DNA from: Geothrix sp.
GTDB taxonomy: Bacteria; Acidobacteriota; Holophagae; Holophagales; Holophagaceae
Assembly (NCBI GenBank): GCA_030681515.1
Contig: JAUXSE010000047.1
Location: 30,830-94,829 of the forward strand
Direction: 5' to 3'
Length of the DNA: 64,000 bases
Position 1 is the stretch's first letter, and every line of letters starts with the position of its first letter. This document shows, piece after piece, positions 55,376-64,000 of the stretch. The notes under the pieces were generated by a model that did no database searches, had not been told where the DNA came from, and saw only the letters and a list, made by a program, of their open reading frames with translations. The position numbers were made by a program, and so were the translations under genes.

Positions 55376-55705
55376 TCATTTTAGGGCTTTATAGGTCACG
55401 CGGGCACGATCACTGACATGGCCGCACACCAGATCACACAACTCACCGACAAGGGGCATGATCGGGGTGAAATAGACGGCGTTGCCTTCGGGTTCCCGGC
55501 TTACGAGCCCCACGCGCACCAGGCAGGCCAGATGCTTGGAGGCATTGGCCTGGGACAGGCCCGCAGCCTCAGCCACGGCCCCCTGGCTGAGGGGCTCCTT
55601 GGAATCCAGCAGGGACCGGACGATTTTCAGCCGCGAGGGATCCCCCAGGGCGCTGAAAAGGCCGCTGACTTCCTCGATCATGGGATTGCTGAGCTGGTGA
55701 TTCAT
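55376..55705 (-). CDS. ArsR-family transcriptional regulator
   Basis: 109-residue winged-helix repressor. FSALGDPSRLKIVRSLL, then the recognition region LSQANASKHLACLVRVGLVSREPEGN and the wing YFTPI. Cysteines are Cys61, Cys90 and Cys94 (ELCDLVCGH), with His96; the CxxxC-x-H cluster in the last helix could be an inducer site. Positions do not match the two cysteines of BigR/SqrR exactly. First gene of the efflux/rhodanese operon, so it probably represses it. Confidence 0.9.
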   Translation of the reverse strand: MNHQLSNPMIEEVSGLFSALGDPSRLKIVRSLLDSKEPLSQGAVAEAAGLSQANASKHLACLVRVGLVSREPEGNAVYFTPIMPLVGELCDLVCGHVSDRARVTYKALK

Positions 55706-55722
55706 GGAATCAACTCCATGCG

Positions 55723-55753
55723 ACTATATTCATTCAGTTCTGAACCTTGTCAA
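55723..55753 (-). promoter_or_regulatory. Promoter and likely operator of the arsR operon
   Basis: On the minus strand, TTGACA (55748-55753) is followed about 19 bases later by TATAGT. A partial dyad ACTGAATGAATATAGT (55723-55738) overlaps the -10, the usual position for ArsR autorepression. GGAG lies 8 bases before the arsR ATG. Confidence 0.6.
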
Positions 55754-55902
55754 GCCGGAATGTCTCCCGCCCGACAAAAAACTGTATACCCATCGGATCA
55801 TCCCGCCACCCGGCATCGCCCCCACCGGTCGTTTATCGGGGGGATCGTGACCGCCGTCATGCCCCTGCCAATGAACTTGCTAGTCTGGAGCCGGAGATTC
55901 CC

Positions 55903-56427
55903 GTGGACGACCTGGACCTGCGCGCCGCCAAGATCCGCCTGCTCTGCACCGATATTGACGGGGTGCTCACCACCGGGGCCCTCCACTACGGGGCGGAACC
56001 CGGGCATACCAAGGCCTTCCACGTGCGGGATGGCGCCGCCATCAAGTGGCTCCAGCGGGCCGGTCTCCCCGTGGCCTTCATTTCAGGGCTGGAGTCCAGC
56101 GCGACCCGGAACCGGGCCCGGGATCTGGGCGTGGAGGACTGCTTCGCGGGGCATCTGGACAAGCAGCCCGTGCTGGACCAGCTCTGCGCCAAGTACGGCC
56201 TGACCTGCGACCAGGTGGCCCATCTGGGCGACGATCTGCCGGACCTGCCCCTGCTCCGCCGCGTGGGCCTGGCCTGTTGCCCTTCGGACGCCGCGCTCGA
56301 GGTCCGGGCCGCCTGCCACTGGGTGGTGGACGTGCCCGGGGGCCGCGGGGTGCTGCGGGCGGTGGCCGAGCGGATCCTCAAGGCCCAGGGCCGGTGGACC
56401 GACATCCTGGGCAAGTACGAGGCCTGA
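55903..56427 (+). CDS. kdsC: 3-deoxy-D-manno-octulosonate 8-phosphate phosphatase (KdsC-like)
   Basis: 174-residue HAD hydrolase without cap domain, forming tetramers in the family. It removes phosphate from KDO-8-P in LPS core synthesis. DIDGVLTTG with nucleophile Asp17 and Asp19, FHVRDGAAIKWLQRAGLPVAFISG, and GDDLPDLPLL (motif IV) match KdsC. GTG start at 55903, with GGAG 6 bases upstream, because the conserved sequence begins right after it; the frame stays open farther upstream. Convergent with the M3 peptidase, 7 bases apart. Confidence 0.9.
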   Translation: MDDLDLRAAKIRLLCTDIDGVLTTGALHYGAEPGHTKAFHVRDGAAIKWLQRAGLPVAFISGLESSATRNRARDLGVEDCFAGHLDKQPVLDQLCAKYGLTCDQVAHLGDDLPDLPLLRRVGLACCPSDAALEVRAACHWVVDVPGGRGVLRAVAERILKAQGRWTDILGKYEA

Positions 56428-56434
56428 GCCGGGC

Positions 56435-58528
56435 CTACTTCAGCCCCCGCTTCTCCAGCAGCGGCTCCACCCTCGGATCGCGGCCCCGGAAGCGGCGGTA
56501 GAGCAGGGCCGGATCCTCGGTGCCACCCTTGGACAGCACCTCGGCGCGGAACCTCGCGGCGGTGGCGGGGTCGAAGAGGTTCCCCTTTTCCTTGAAGGCC
56601 TGGAAGGCATCGCTGTCCAGCACGGCGCTCCAGATGTAGCTGTAGTAGCCCGCCGCGTAGCCGCCCATGATGTGGTTGAAGTAGGGGCTGCGGTAGCGGG
56701 GCGGGATCTCGGCGATGAGGCCCCACTTGGCCAGCGAAGCCTTCTCGAAGGCCGCGGTGTCCTGCGGTTTGGCGTCCGTCAGGGTGTGCCAGTCCATGTC
56801 CAAGAGCGATGCAGCCATGTATTCCACGGTGGCGAAGCCTTCGCCGAAGGTGGCGGCCTTCTTCATCTTCGCCACCAGGGCGTCGGGCATGGCCTCGCCC
56901 GTCTTGTAGTGCCTGGCGTAGAGCTTCAGCACCTCGGGCTCCATGGCCCAGTTCTCCATGACCTGGCTGGGCAGCTCCACGAAGTCCCGGGGGGTGCCGG
57001 CGGTGCCCCGGTAGCGGCCCGCGTAGAAGAGTCCGTGCAGCCCGTGGCCGAATTCGTGGAAGAGGGTGCGCACCTCGTCCGAGGTCAGCAGCGCGGGACG
57101 GTCGCCCGCCGGGGCGGTGAAGTTGCATACGTTCACCACCACGGGATCCACCTTCTTCCCGTCCTTGATCCAGGGGGCGCGGTAGCTGCTCATCCAGGCG
57201 CCGCCGCGCTTGCCCGGCCGCGGGTGGTAGTCCACGTAGATCAGGCCCAGGTGGCGGCCATCCTGCTCCTTCACCTCGAAGCAGCGCACGTCCTTCTGGT
57301 AGACGGGGATGCCCTTCACTTCGGTGAAGGTGATGCCATAGAGCTTTCCGGCCACCGCGAAGGCGCCTTCGCGGACCCGGTCAATGGCGAAGTAGGGCTT
57401 CACCGCTTCCTCGTCGAAGTCGTACTTGGCCTGCTTCACCTTCTCGGCATAGTAGCGCCAGTCCCAGGGCTCCAGCTTCTGGCCCGGCAGATCCTTCGCC
57501 ATCATGGCCTGCAGCTCGGCGCGCTCCTTCTTGGCGACTTCCAGCGCGGGCTTCCAGATCTGGTCCAGCAGGCCGTAGGCGCCCTTGGGATCCTTGGCCA
57601 TGTTCTCTTCGAGCACGAAGTGGGCCCAGGTCCTGTAGCCCAGCAATTGGGCCTTCTCCACGCGCAGGGAGGTCACCCGGCTCACGATGGCGTTGGTATC
57701 GGTGTCGCCGCCCTGGTTGCAGCGCTCCAGGTAGCCGGTGAGGATCCGCTTCCGCAGCTCGCGGTTCTGGGCGTATTCGAGGAAGGGCCAGATGCTGGGG
57801 CCGTCCAGGGTGAACAGCCACTTGCCATCCAGGCTCGCCTTCTTCGCGGCGGCGGCGGCGGCCATCCGCGTGCCCTCGGGCAGTCCCGCGAGGTCTTCCG
57901 GCTGATCCACCACCATCTGGAAGGCCTTGGTGGCCTTGAGCAGGCGGTCGCCGAAGTCCACGCCCAGCCGGGACTGCTCGCCATTGATGGCGCGCATCCG
58001 GACCTGCTGCTCCGGGGTCAGGGCGGCCCCGGCCCGGACGAAGCCCTTGTAGGTGCGCTCCAGCAGGCGGGCCTGATCGGGATCGAGCTTCAGCCCGGCC
58101 CGGGCCTCCCACACCGCCTTCACCCGCTGGAAGAGCTTCGCGTTCAGCTGGATGTCATCCCGGTGCGCCGACATCAGGGGCATCACTTCGCGGTTCACGG
58201 CCTGCAGCTTCGGGTTGGTTTCGGCGCCCGTGAGATTGAAGAAGACGGATCCGGTGCGGTCCAGGAACTGGCCGGACAGCTCCAGCGCCACGATGGTGTT
58301 CTCGAAAGACGGCGCGGCCTGGGCATCCGCGAGCGCGGCCACCTCGGCCTTCTGGCGGGCGATGCCCTCCCTGAACGCCGGAAGGAAGTGCTCTTCCTTG
58401 ATCTCCGCGAAGGGCGGCACGCCAAAGGGCGTCTTCCATTCCGCGAAGAAGGGATTGACGGCCGCGGCCGGATCAGCGGCGAGGACGGGCAGCGTCATGA
58501 GGGCGGCCAGAACGGAGGCGGTGTGCAT
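56435..58528 (-). CDS. M3 family metallopeptidase (dipeptidyl carboxypeptidase Dcp-like), exported
   Basis: 697 residues. The start ATG 58528 (AGGAGT upstream) gives a signal peptide HTASVLAALMTLPVLAADPA. The zinc site HEFGHGLHGLF begins at about residue 491, with the third ligand in the following helix. The segment YADYHPRPGKRGGAWMSSYR (as IYVDYHPRPGKRGGAWMSSY) is characteristic of Dcp/oligopeptidase A. It likely degrades peptides in the periplasm for amino acid scavenging. Confidence 0.93.
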   Translation of the reverse strand: MHTASVLAALMTLPVLAADPAAAVNPFFAEWKTPFGVPPFAEIKEEHFLPAFREGIARQKAEVAALADAQAAPSFENTIVALELSGQFLDRTGSVFFNLTGAETNPKLQAVNREVMPLMSAHRDDIQLNAKLFQRVKAVWEARAGLKLDPDQARLLERTYKGFVRAGAALTPEQQVRMRAINGEQSRLGVDFGDRLLKATKAFQMVVDQPEDLAGLPEGTRMAAAAAAKKASLDGKWLFTLDGPSIWPFLEYAQNRELRKRILTGYLERCNQGGDTDTNAIVSRVTSLRVEKAQLLGYRTWAHFVLEENMAKDPKGAYGLLDQIWKPALEVAKKERAELQAMMAKDLPGQKLEPWDWRYYAEKVKQAKYDFDEEAVKPYFAIDRVREGAFAVAGKLYGITFTEVKGIPVYQKDVRCFEVKEQDGRHLGLIYVDYHPRPGKRGGAWMSSYRAPWIKDGKKVDPVVVNVCNFTAPAGDRPALLTSDEVRTLFHEFGHGLHGLFYAGRYRGTAGTPRDFVELPSQVMENWAMEPEVLKLYARHYKTGEAMPDALVAKMKKAATFGEGFATVEYMAASLLDMDWHTLTDAKPQDTAAFEKASLAKWGLIAEIPPRYRSPYFNHIMGGYAAGYYSYIWSAVLDSDAFQAFKEKGNLFDPATAARFRAEVLSKGGTEDPALLYRRFRGRDPRVEPLLEKRGLK

Positions 58529-58686
58529 GGGGACTCCTGGAAAATCATTTCGTGACTCTAGCATCATCTTACGAGGGTGGCCAGGGCCGGGCCCTCGGTG
58601 GATAGAAGGCCCCCCTTCCGTGCATTGCGCCCATGATGTGGACAGGGCCTCGATCCAGATGAAACGGGAGCCCGCAAGGAGCCTAT

Positions 58687-58824
58687 ATGGCCAACGACAA
58701 AAAGCCCAAGAAAGCCAAACCGCCCGTCGTGCACGGCGCGACTTCCCGGGGATCGGGTCTGGCCGGAACCTTGGCCGAGACCGCGAAGAAGGCCCCCCTC
58801 ACACCGGCCAAAAAGAAGAAGTAA
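58687..58824 (+). CDS. Small lysine-rich basic protein (45 aa)
   Basis: ATG 58687 after an excellent AGGAG site 6 bases upstream; stop TAA at 58822-58824. Sequence MANDKKPKKAKPPVVHGATS, then RGSGLAGTLAETAKKAP and a KKKK end. Eleven lysines in 45 residues, no hydrophobic core, so probably disordered; nucleic-acid or ribosome binding is possible. I know no family. Convergent with the octaheme cytochrome gene. Confidence 0.65.
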   Translation: MANDKKPKKAKPPVVHGATSRGSGLAGTLAETAKKAPLTPAKKKK

Positions 58825-58845
58825 GGCGCTTCGCTATCGCTCCAC

Positions 58846-60267
58846 TCAGCCCTTGCGGGACGGTTTCCTGGGATCGCCCGCATAGCCCAGGGCCTTCCAG
58901 TCCATGAGGCCGTTGGGGGCATGGCAGTCCGTGCATTTCAGCGCCTGGGCCTTGGGGACCACCATGTGGTTCACCTTCCAGAACATGCGCGTGTCCGTGA
59001 ACCCGACCTTGCCGGTGAAGGGAAGCCCCGCTTCCTTCATGCCGTCCGCGGAGCCCTTCACCCAGTCGTAGTGGGCCCAGTAGCCCCCGAAGAGCTTGAC
59101 GACCAGCAGGAGGTTGTTGCCCGTGTCATAGGGCTGGCGGCCTTCCATGATCTTGAAGGGGGCAATCTTCGCGGTCTTGTCGGCCCGGTGGCCCAGGGGC
59201 TGGTTCAGGTAGACGACCTGGCCCGGCTTGATGGCATCGCCCAGAAGATAGCGGTCTACGGAGCCGTTGAACCAGAGGTAGGTGGGCCGCACATCCTTGG
59301 CCCAGCGGAAGTCGCCCTTCATCTTGTCGTAGAGGGCCATGCCGTGGGCGTCCTTGGTCACGGGCTGATCCTTCCCCGCCGTGGACCAATCCCACCAGAC
59401 CTTCGTGGGCAGATCCCGGGAGAAGGTGGGGATGTGGCAGGTCTGGCAGGCCACGCGCTTGGCGTGGTTGTTCAGGATCGCGTTCTTCTTGTGCGGGGAT
59501 CCCGCATGGCAGGTGGTGCAATCCAGGGTCTGGCCGCCGCCGCTCACCGAGACGGATAGGGCCTTCCCGGGGATCACGTGGCGCTCAGTCTTGTGGCAGG
59601 CGGTGCAGGACATGTCCGGCCCGTCGGTGGCCATGTGGACGTCCCTCGCCCGGGTCGGCCTGGTCAAGGAACTGTCCAGGTCCCCGTGCTTCACGTGATC
59701 GCCGCCGCCGCCGTAGAAATGGCAGGCGCCGCAGGTCGCGCGGCTCGTCTTTCCGACCTTCCTGGCGACGGCCTCAAGATCCACGGCCTTCATGATCTTC
59801 CCGGAGCCCTTGGGCCACTCCATGTCCTGGAGCACGGGATTGCCCGCGGCCGTGGGGAACTTCTTGTAGGTGCCCGTGGTGTCGTGGCAGACCAGGCAGT
59901 CCACATTCTCGGCCTTCGTGAAATCGAAGGAGGCATCCTTCCAGCCATAACCGGCGTGGCAGCTCGTGCAGCGGGGCTCGTTGGATGTCAGCGCGAGGCA
60001 GAAATTGTTGATCGCGTTCTTTTTCCCGAAATCAGCATCCTTGCCTTTCAGCTTCTGGCGCGAGGACCAGGTCCAGTGGACGGTCTTCATGAATTCCTCG
60101 GCGTGGCTCTGGTGGCATTCCAGGCAGGCCCTGGTCACTTCCGGTCCCGATTTGAAGGGACCCTTCACCAGGCTGGCGTGGTCCTGCCCTCCCTGCCCCA
60201 GGAGCAGGGCGCTGGCCATGGTCGCCAGACTGATCACCCCGAAGCGGACCATCTGTCGGAATCGCAT
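58846..60267 (-). CDS. Octaheme c-type cytochrome, tetrathionate reductase (OTR)-like
   Basis: 473-residue exported protein with eight CxxCH heme sites: CLECH, CTSCH, CLVCH, CGACH, CTACH, CTTCH, CQTCH and CTDCH. The stretch NNFCLALTSNEPRCTSCHAGYG is close to the active-site region of Shewanella octaheme tetrathionate reductase; relatives also reduce nitrite or hydroxylamine. Signal peptide after MRFRQMVRFGVISLATMASALLLGQ. ATG 60267 follows GGAGGG. No redox partner gene is next to it; the membrane cytochrome at 43357-44808 could feed it. Confidence 0.9.
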   Translation of the reverse strand: MRFRQMVRFGVISLATMASALLLGQGGQDHASLVKGPFKSGPEVTRACLECHQSHAEEFMKTVHWTWSSRQKLKGKDADFGKKNAINNFCLALTSNEPRCTSCHAGYGWKDASFDFTKAENVDCLVCHDTTGTYKKFPTAAGNPVLQDMEWPKGSGKIMKAVDLEAVARKVGKTSRATCGACHFYGGGGDHVKHGDLDSSLTRPTRARDVHMATDGPDMSCTACHKTERHVIPGKALSVSVSGGGQTLDCTTCHAGSPHKKNAILNNHAKRVACQTCHIPTFSRDLPTKVWWDWSTAGKDQPVTKDAHGMALYDKMKGDFRWAKDVRPTYLWFNGSVDRYLLGDAIKPGQVVYLNQPLGHRADKTAKIAPFKIMEGRQPYDTGNNLLLVVKLFGGYWAHYDWVKGSADGMKEAGLPFTGKVGFTDTRMFWKVNHMVVPKAQALKCTDCHAPNGLMDWKALGYAGDPRKPSRKG

Positions 60268-60467
60268 AAGCCCTCCATGGCAGAGCATCTGTCCCGACGA
60301 TCGGGGTCTGGAATGGCTCGCCGATCCCAGAAAGATGATCTCATGGTCAAAATTGTCAAACCCCCCGCTGGTAATTCAAACTACCCGCGAGGTCGTGAAT
60401 CGCGGACCGGTGCCATCACTTGGCCTTGGGCGCTGCCGGACACACCGGCTCCGGCCCCCCGGGGGAT

Positions 60468-62546
60468 CTACTTCCCGGCCTTGTCGAAGGCCAGGTTCCG
60501 CACCATGTCCTCGGTCTTCCAGGGGGCGGCGCCACCACCCAGGTACTTCTGGAACCATTCCAGGTGGGCGTTGTAGTAGACGGGCATGGACTTCAGGGCG
60601 TCGGGCCAGTGGCCGTCGTTCTTGAAGACCAGGAGGCGGCTGGGCACGCCCATGGCCTGGAGCCCCGTGAAGAACTGCAGGCTCTGGGTGTAGGGCACGC
60701 GGTAGTCCCGCTCGCCGGTGATGACGAGGCAGGGCGTCTTGAAGGCCTTCACGTGGCTGCTGGGGTTCATGCGCTCGTAGGCCTGGGGCCGGTCCCAGGG
60801 CGTGCCCGTGAGGTCGTGTTCGGGGAACCACAGCTCCTCGGTGGCGCCATGCATGGAGCGCAGATCGTAGACGCCCATCATGGAAGCCAGGGCCTTGAAC
60901 CGGGTGCGGCGGCCCTCCAGCCACATCATGGCGTAGCCGCCCCAGCTCCAGCCCATGGCGCCCATGCGGTCCTGGTCCACGTAGGGCAGCGCCGCCAGGT
61001 GATCGGCCACCTTCTCGATGTCCGTCATCACCTTGCCGTCCCAGTCGCCGCTGATGGCGTCCGTGAAGGCCTGGCCGTAGCCCGTGGAGCCGTGCGGGTT
61101 CGGGAAGGCCACGATGTAGCCCGCGCCGGGATACACCTGCCAGTCGCCCCGCAGGGTGTCCGACCACATCATCTGGGGCCCGCCGTGGACGTTGAGGATG
61201 AGCGGATATTTCTTCGCGGGATCGAAGCCGTGGGGCTTCACCAGGAACAGGTGGATGTCCTTGCCACCCGCGCCCTTCACCCACTGTTCTTCGGCGGGGC
61301 GGATATCCACTTCGTCGGCCACGGCCTGGTTGAAGGAGGTCAGGCGCTTCAGATCTTTCGCCTCGAACCCGTAGCGCCAGATCTCGGTGGGCTCGCCCAC
61401 GCGGGACTTGGTGAGGTAGACGGCCTTCTGATCCGGGCTCAGGACGAATTCCTTGAGGCTCTGGCCTTCCAACATGCGGGTGAGCTTCCCGGTGGCGGCC
61501 TCCACGCGGAACAGCGGCCAGCGGCCCTTTTCCTGCACGGTGAACCAGATCGCCTTGCCATCCGCGGACCAGTGGAAGGCCTCGACCCAGTTGTCCACGG
61601 ATTCCGTCAGCACCTTGCGGGTCTTGGCCGCGCGGTCGTAGATGGCGAGCCGGAAGCGATCGGATTCGTGGCCCGGCTTCGTCTGGAACCTGTAGGCGAT
61701 GAAGCGGCCGTCGGGCGAGTACTTCGGATCCTGGTCCGCCGCCGGGTTGTCGCCGGTGATGCGCCGGGGCGTGCGGTCCCCCTCCAGCGAGACGAGGAAA
61801 AGATCCTGATTCGTACTGCGGGCAGGCACGGGATCGGTGTTGGTGGTGACGCAGACTTCCTTGCCGTCGGGGCTCAGGTCCCAGCTCTGCCAGAAGCCGG
61901 GGTAGTCCTGCTTGCCGGCGGTGAGGGCCTCCACCTTGCCGTCAGCCATCGTCGTGAAGAGGTGCGTGTACTGGAAGTCGCGCCATCCGGTCCAGTGCCG
62001 GTAAAGAAGTGAATCCGAGAGGTGGGCCTGCACGGGTCCATTTTCCAGTTTCTCGCTCAGCTCCTTGTGTTTCGCACCGTCGGTCATCGCTTCCGGAAAC
62101 ACCGAGGCCTCGAAGACGACCTTGTTCGCGCCCGGCATCACCTTCGGCGCCCCGATGCCGGGTTCAAAGGTCGTGACCTGGCGGGCTTCGCCGCCACTGG
62201 CGTCCAGGGCCCAGAGCTGGCTGCCGCCCTCGCGGCTGGAGAGGAAGTAGAGCGTCTTCCCGTCCTTCGACCACTGGGGCGCCGTATCCGCCTTGCCCGA
62301 AAACGTGAGCTGCTTCGTTTGTCCCGAGGTCACCTCCAGCACCCAGATCTGCGTGTCCCGCTTGGCGGCCTTCAGATCCTGGCTGGACACCTCGAAGGCC
62401 AGCCGCGATCCATCCGGGCTCAGGGCCAGGTGCTGCACGCCCTTGAGGCGGTAGAGATCCTCGATGGTGAAGGCCCGCTTGCCGGCGGCCGTGGCACTGA
62501 GCGACAGCAGCAGGGCGGGAACCAGGAGCAGGTTGGAACGGGCCAT
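60468..62546 (-). CDS. S9 family peptidase (prolyl oligopeptidase/DPP-like), exported
   Basis: 692 residues with a signal peptide (SNLLLVPALLLSLSATAAG). N-terminal beta-propeller of WD40-like/PD40 strands (repeated LSPDGKE.., YSPDGRFIA), then an alpha/beta hydrolase domain. Nucleophile Ser534 in GAMGWSWGGYAM, Asp in ITGERDYRVPY, His in FKNDGHWPD. Acts on oligopeptides in the periplasm, a functional companion to the M3 peptidase. GGAGG precedes ATG 62546. Confidence 0.93.
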   Translation of the reverse strand: MARSNLLLVPALLLSLSATAAGKRAFTIEDLYRLKGVQHLALSPDGSRLAFEVSSQDLKAAKRDTQIWVLEVTSGQTKQLTFSGKADTAPQWSKDGKTLYFLSSREGGSQLWALDASGGEARQVTTFEPGIGAPKVMPGANKVVFEASVFPEAMTDGAKHKELSEKLENGPVQAHLSDSLLYRHWTGWRDFQYTHLFTTMADGKVEALTAGKQDYPGFWQSWDLSPDGKEVCVTTNTDPVPARSTNQDLFLVSLEGDRTPRRITGDNPAADQDPKYSPDGRFIAYRFQTKPGHESDRFRLAIYDRAAKTRKVLTESVDNWVEAFHWSADGKAIWFTVQEKGRWPLFRVEAATGKLTRMLEGQSLKEFVLSPDQKAVYLTKSRVGEPTEIWRYGFEAKDLKRLTSFNQAVADEVDIRPAEEQWVKGAGGKDIHLFLVKPHGFDPAKKYPLILNVHGGPQMMWSDTLRGDWQVYPGAGYIVAFPNPHGSTGYGQAFTDAISGDWDGKVMTDIEKVADHLAALPYVDQDRMGAMGWSWGGYAMMWLEGRRTRFKALASMMGVYDLRSMHGATEELWFPEHDLTGTPWDRPQAYERMNPSSHVKAFKTPCLVITGERDYRVPYTQSLQFFTGLQAMGVPSRLLVFKNDGHWPDALKSMPVYYNAHLEWFQKYLGGGAAPWKTEDMVRNLAFDKAGK

Positions 62547-62676
62547 GGAGCCTCCGATAAAGCCCCCCAGCATCGCATGAAGTCGGATGGGGCCTTGTGA
62601 TCAGGATCGCCGCCCCGGGGACTACCCTGGGGGCATCCATGCTGCCAGCCGTACCTTTCTCTCTGCCGGAGGCCCC

Positions 62677-64000
62677 TTGTTGCTCGCCGCGCTCTTCGTA
62701 GGGCTGCTTCAACATCCGCCGCCTTCGGGACCAACCGTACCCCTCACCCATGAGGCTACTGCCCCTGCCCTGGCGGCCAAGGCACCTGGTGCTCCCGGCT
62801 ATGGCCTTCAGGTCACCACAAGCGCGGGCAAGGTCATGGTCACCAGCCTGAGCTACCATCCCGACACCCACAAGGTAGGGGCTCGCCTCTACCGCATCGT
62901 GGGCCCGGCCGGCCTGGGGCCCTACCGCCTTGGCATCGAGCGGGGACTGATGTTCCAACCCAAGCAAGAAATCTCAGATACAAGAGAGCACCCCAGCTGG
63001 TTCGACAACCATTTCTACTGCTGGAATGCCGATGATGGATCCCCAGCCAAGGAAGCTGGTTTGGACCGACGAGAGGGATGGGTCATCGAGGGCGTGGACG
63101 ACAACAACTTCGGCTGGGACTTGAACGCCCTCCTCTGGCACATCACCAACCGCCCCATCGTCGCGGTGAATGCCTTCAGGGCACGGTTCGTAGGAAATAT
63201 CAAACGGAAGACCTTTCGGATCATCACCCGCCGGCTGGAGGCACCCGTGGATCCTGGGGACGGCGCCTTTCAGCCGATTCAGGCCGAAGGTGAGGCCAAG
63301 GCCTGGCTGGCCGACAAGAAAACCTGGAGGGACTTGCTCATCCTGCGATCCAGTAGAGATCTGTTTGCGCCTCTGGTCCTGACCCTGGCTGATCGCAAGC
63401 TGTGGGTGGTGCGTACTTTGAACGACTCCAGCCCGGACGGGTCTTCGAAAGCCGCCCGCGTCCTCGAATTTTGGAAGGAGGACCCCCTATCGGGCGCCTT
63501 CGACTCGGGGCTCATTGGCCTATGGCCCGAACCCGAGGACGGCCTGCTGCCTGACCGGATCCTCCGAATCGAGGACCGCTGGTACCGGATCCAGGACTGC
63601 ATCCAGGACTCCGCCACCGGCCGCCTCCTGACCTTGGATCTGCGTCCGTGGGCAGCCGATGTCCCCTCGCTCTTGATTGGGACCAGCCCGGCCAAAGAAC
63701 TGGGGCCCATGAAGGCGCCGCTTCTCAGGGAGGATCTCGAACAGCAGGCCAACGATGCCTTGCTGGAATGGAAGACTCGAATCCTCCCCGGTCTGCTGCG
63801 AACTCAAGAGATCCACGCCATGGAGGATCTGGTGATTCGCGCCGAAAAGGGCCTGCTCACCCTGGACCTGGAGGTCAAGGGCATCCGCAGCCGCCTGGAC
63901 GCCGCCGCCCGCGCCGAAGCCGAGCGCAAGGCCCAGGCGGAGCTCGCCGCCCGGGACGGGAAGGCTCCACCCCAAGCGCTGATCGGCCCCGCCACCGAAA
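62677..64000 (+). CDS. Putative exported PDZ-like protein, truncated by window end
   Basis: Open frame of 441 codons running off the right edge. Probable TTG start at 62677 or 62680 behind GGAGG; no ATG fits because an upstream ATG frame (62639) stops at once. It begins LLAALFVGLLQHPPP, a short hydrophobic leader. A PDZ-like segment is visible near residues 115-150: DGSPAKEAGLDRREGWVIEG, then VDDNNFGWDL. The rest is a mixed alpha/beta region without known motifs (repeated EDRWYRIQD-like strands) and a charged helical part at the end. Function unknown. Confidence 0.7.
   Translation, partial: MLLAALFVGLLQHPPPSGPTVPLTHEATAPALAAKAPGAPGYGLQVTTSAGKVMVTSLSYHPDTHKVGARLYRIVGPAGLGPYRLGIERGLMFQPKQEISDTREHPSWFDNHFYCWNADDGSPAKEAGLDRREGWVIEGVDDNNFGWDLNALLWHITNRPIVAVNAFRARFVGNIKRKTFRIITRRLEAPVDPGDGAFQPIQAEGEAKAWLADKKTWRDLLILRSSRDLFAPLVLTLADRKLWVVRTLNDSSPDGSSKAARVLEFWKEDPLSGAFDSGLIGLWPEPEDGLLPDRILRIEDRWYRIQDCIQDSATGRLLTLDLRPWAADVPSLLIGTSPAKELGPMKAPLLREDLEQQANDALLEWKTRILPGLLRTQEIHAMEDLVIRAEKGLLTLDLEVKGIRSRLDAAARAEAERKAQAELAARDGKAPPQALIGPATE

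Overview
The window is GC-rich, densely packed bacterial DNA in which nearly every long frame uses G/C-ending codons. The gene set combines AcnB-type aconitase, bd oxidase, an NrfH/NapC-like multiheme cytochrome, an octaheme tetrathionate-reductase-like cytochrome, TolC/RND efflux and KdsC (so a Gram-negative envelope), acyl-CoA metabolism and adjacent AccB/AccC. Together this fits a Gram-negative, anaerobically respiring heterotroph. My best guess is an acidobacterium of the Holophaga/Geothrix type, but that is inference from gene content and base composition, not a database match. Nothing looks like a plasmid or an intact prophage. The accessory features are one single-chain restriction-modification gene and several small repeats.

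Left part (1-13.6 kb): the N-terminal part of an HD-GYP protein (minus), then acnB, ribH-nusB and accB-accC on plus. A tRNA-Thr follows whose 3' end is duplicated 183 bp downstream. Next come a NicO-type metal transporter, the lipid II flippase murJ, and an MmeI-like restriction-modification enzyme whose coding sequence contains a near-perfect palindrome. A non-coding block with inverted arrays of a 10-bp repeat and a DinB-family gene end this section.

Middle (13.6-37.8 kb): an Ig-like lipoprotein, an acyl-CoA carboxylase carboxyltransferase, two tandem MFS transporters, an SDR enzyme and an alanine-aminotransferase-like enzyme, an acyl-CoA dehydrogenase, a transglutaminase/TPR protein, an ArnA-type formyltransferase, a FabH-like synthase, a DUF819 membrane protein and an SPFH-SHOCT protein. 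On minus lies a compact cluster of three biotinyl-like genes (only one keeps the biotin lysine), enoyl-CoA hydratase and a CDF metal exporter. ychF, htpX and an RsbV/RsbW/RsbU-type partner-switching operon follow, then a FYDLN-type zinc-ribbon protein and an adenosine-deaminase-like enzyme.

Right part (37.8-64 kb): tRNA-Arg and tRNA-Leu, tig, clpP-hisC-recQ, a hexaheme membrane cytochrome, cmk, a 0.6-kb gene-free and highly structured gap, cydAB, and a candidate small RNA with its own promoter and terminator. An operon arsR-tolC-MFP-RND-DUF2892-DUF6132-rhodanese then couples a metal/sulfur-type regulator, tripartite efflux and sulfur-transfer genes. Then kdsC, an M3 peptidase, a 45-residue lysine-rich protein, the octaheme cytochrome, an S9 peptidase and a truncated PDZ-like gene.

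The least ordinary signal is a family of about 50-nt hairpins with conserved GCGGG...CCCGC ends (three copies). Two copies sit between a direct duplication of the 3' end of the gene before them (tRNA-Thr and acyl-CoA dehydrogenase). Palindromes lying inside coding sequences form a second theme.
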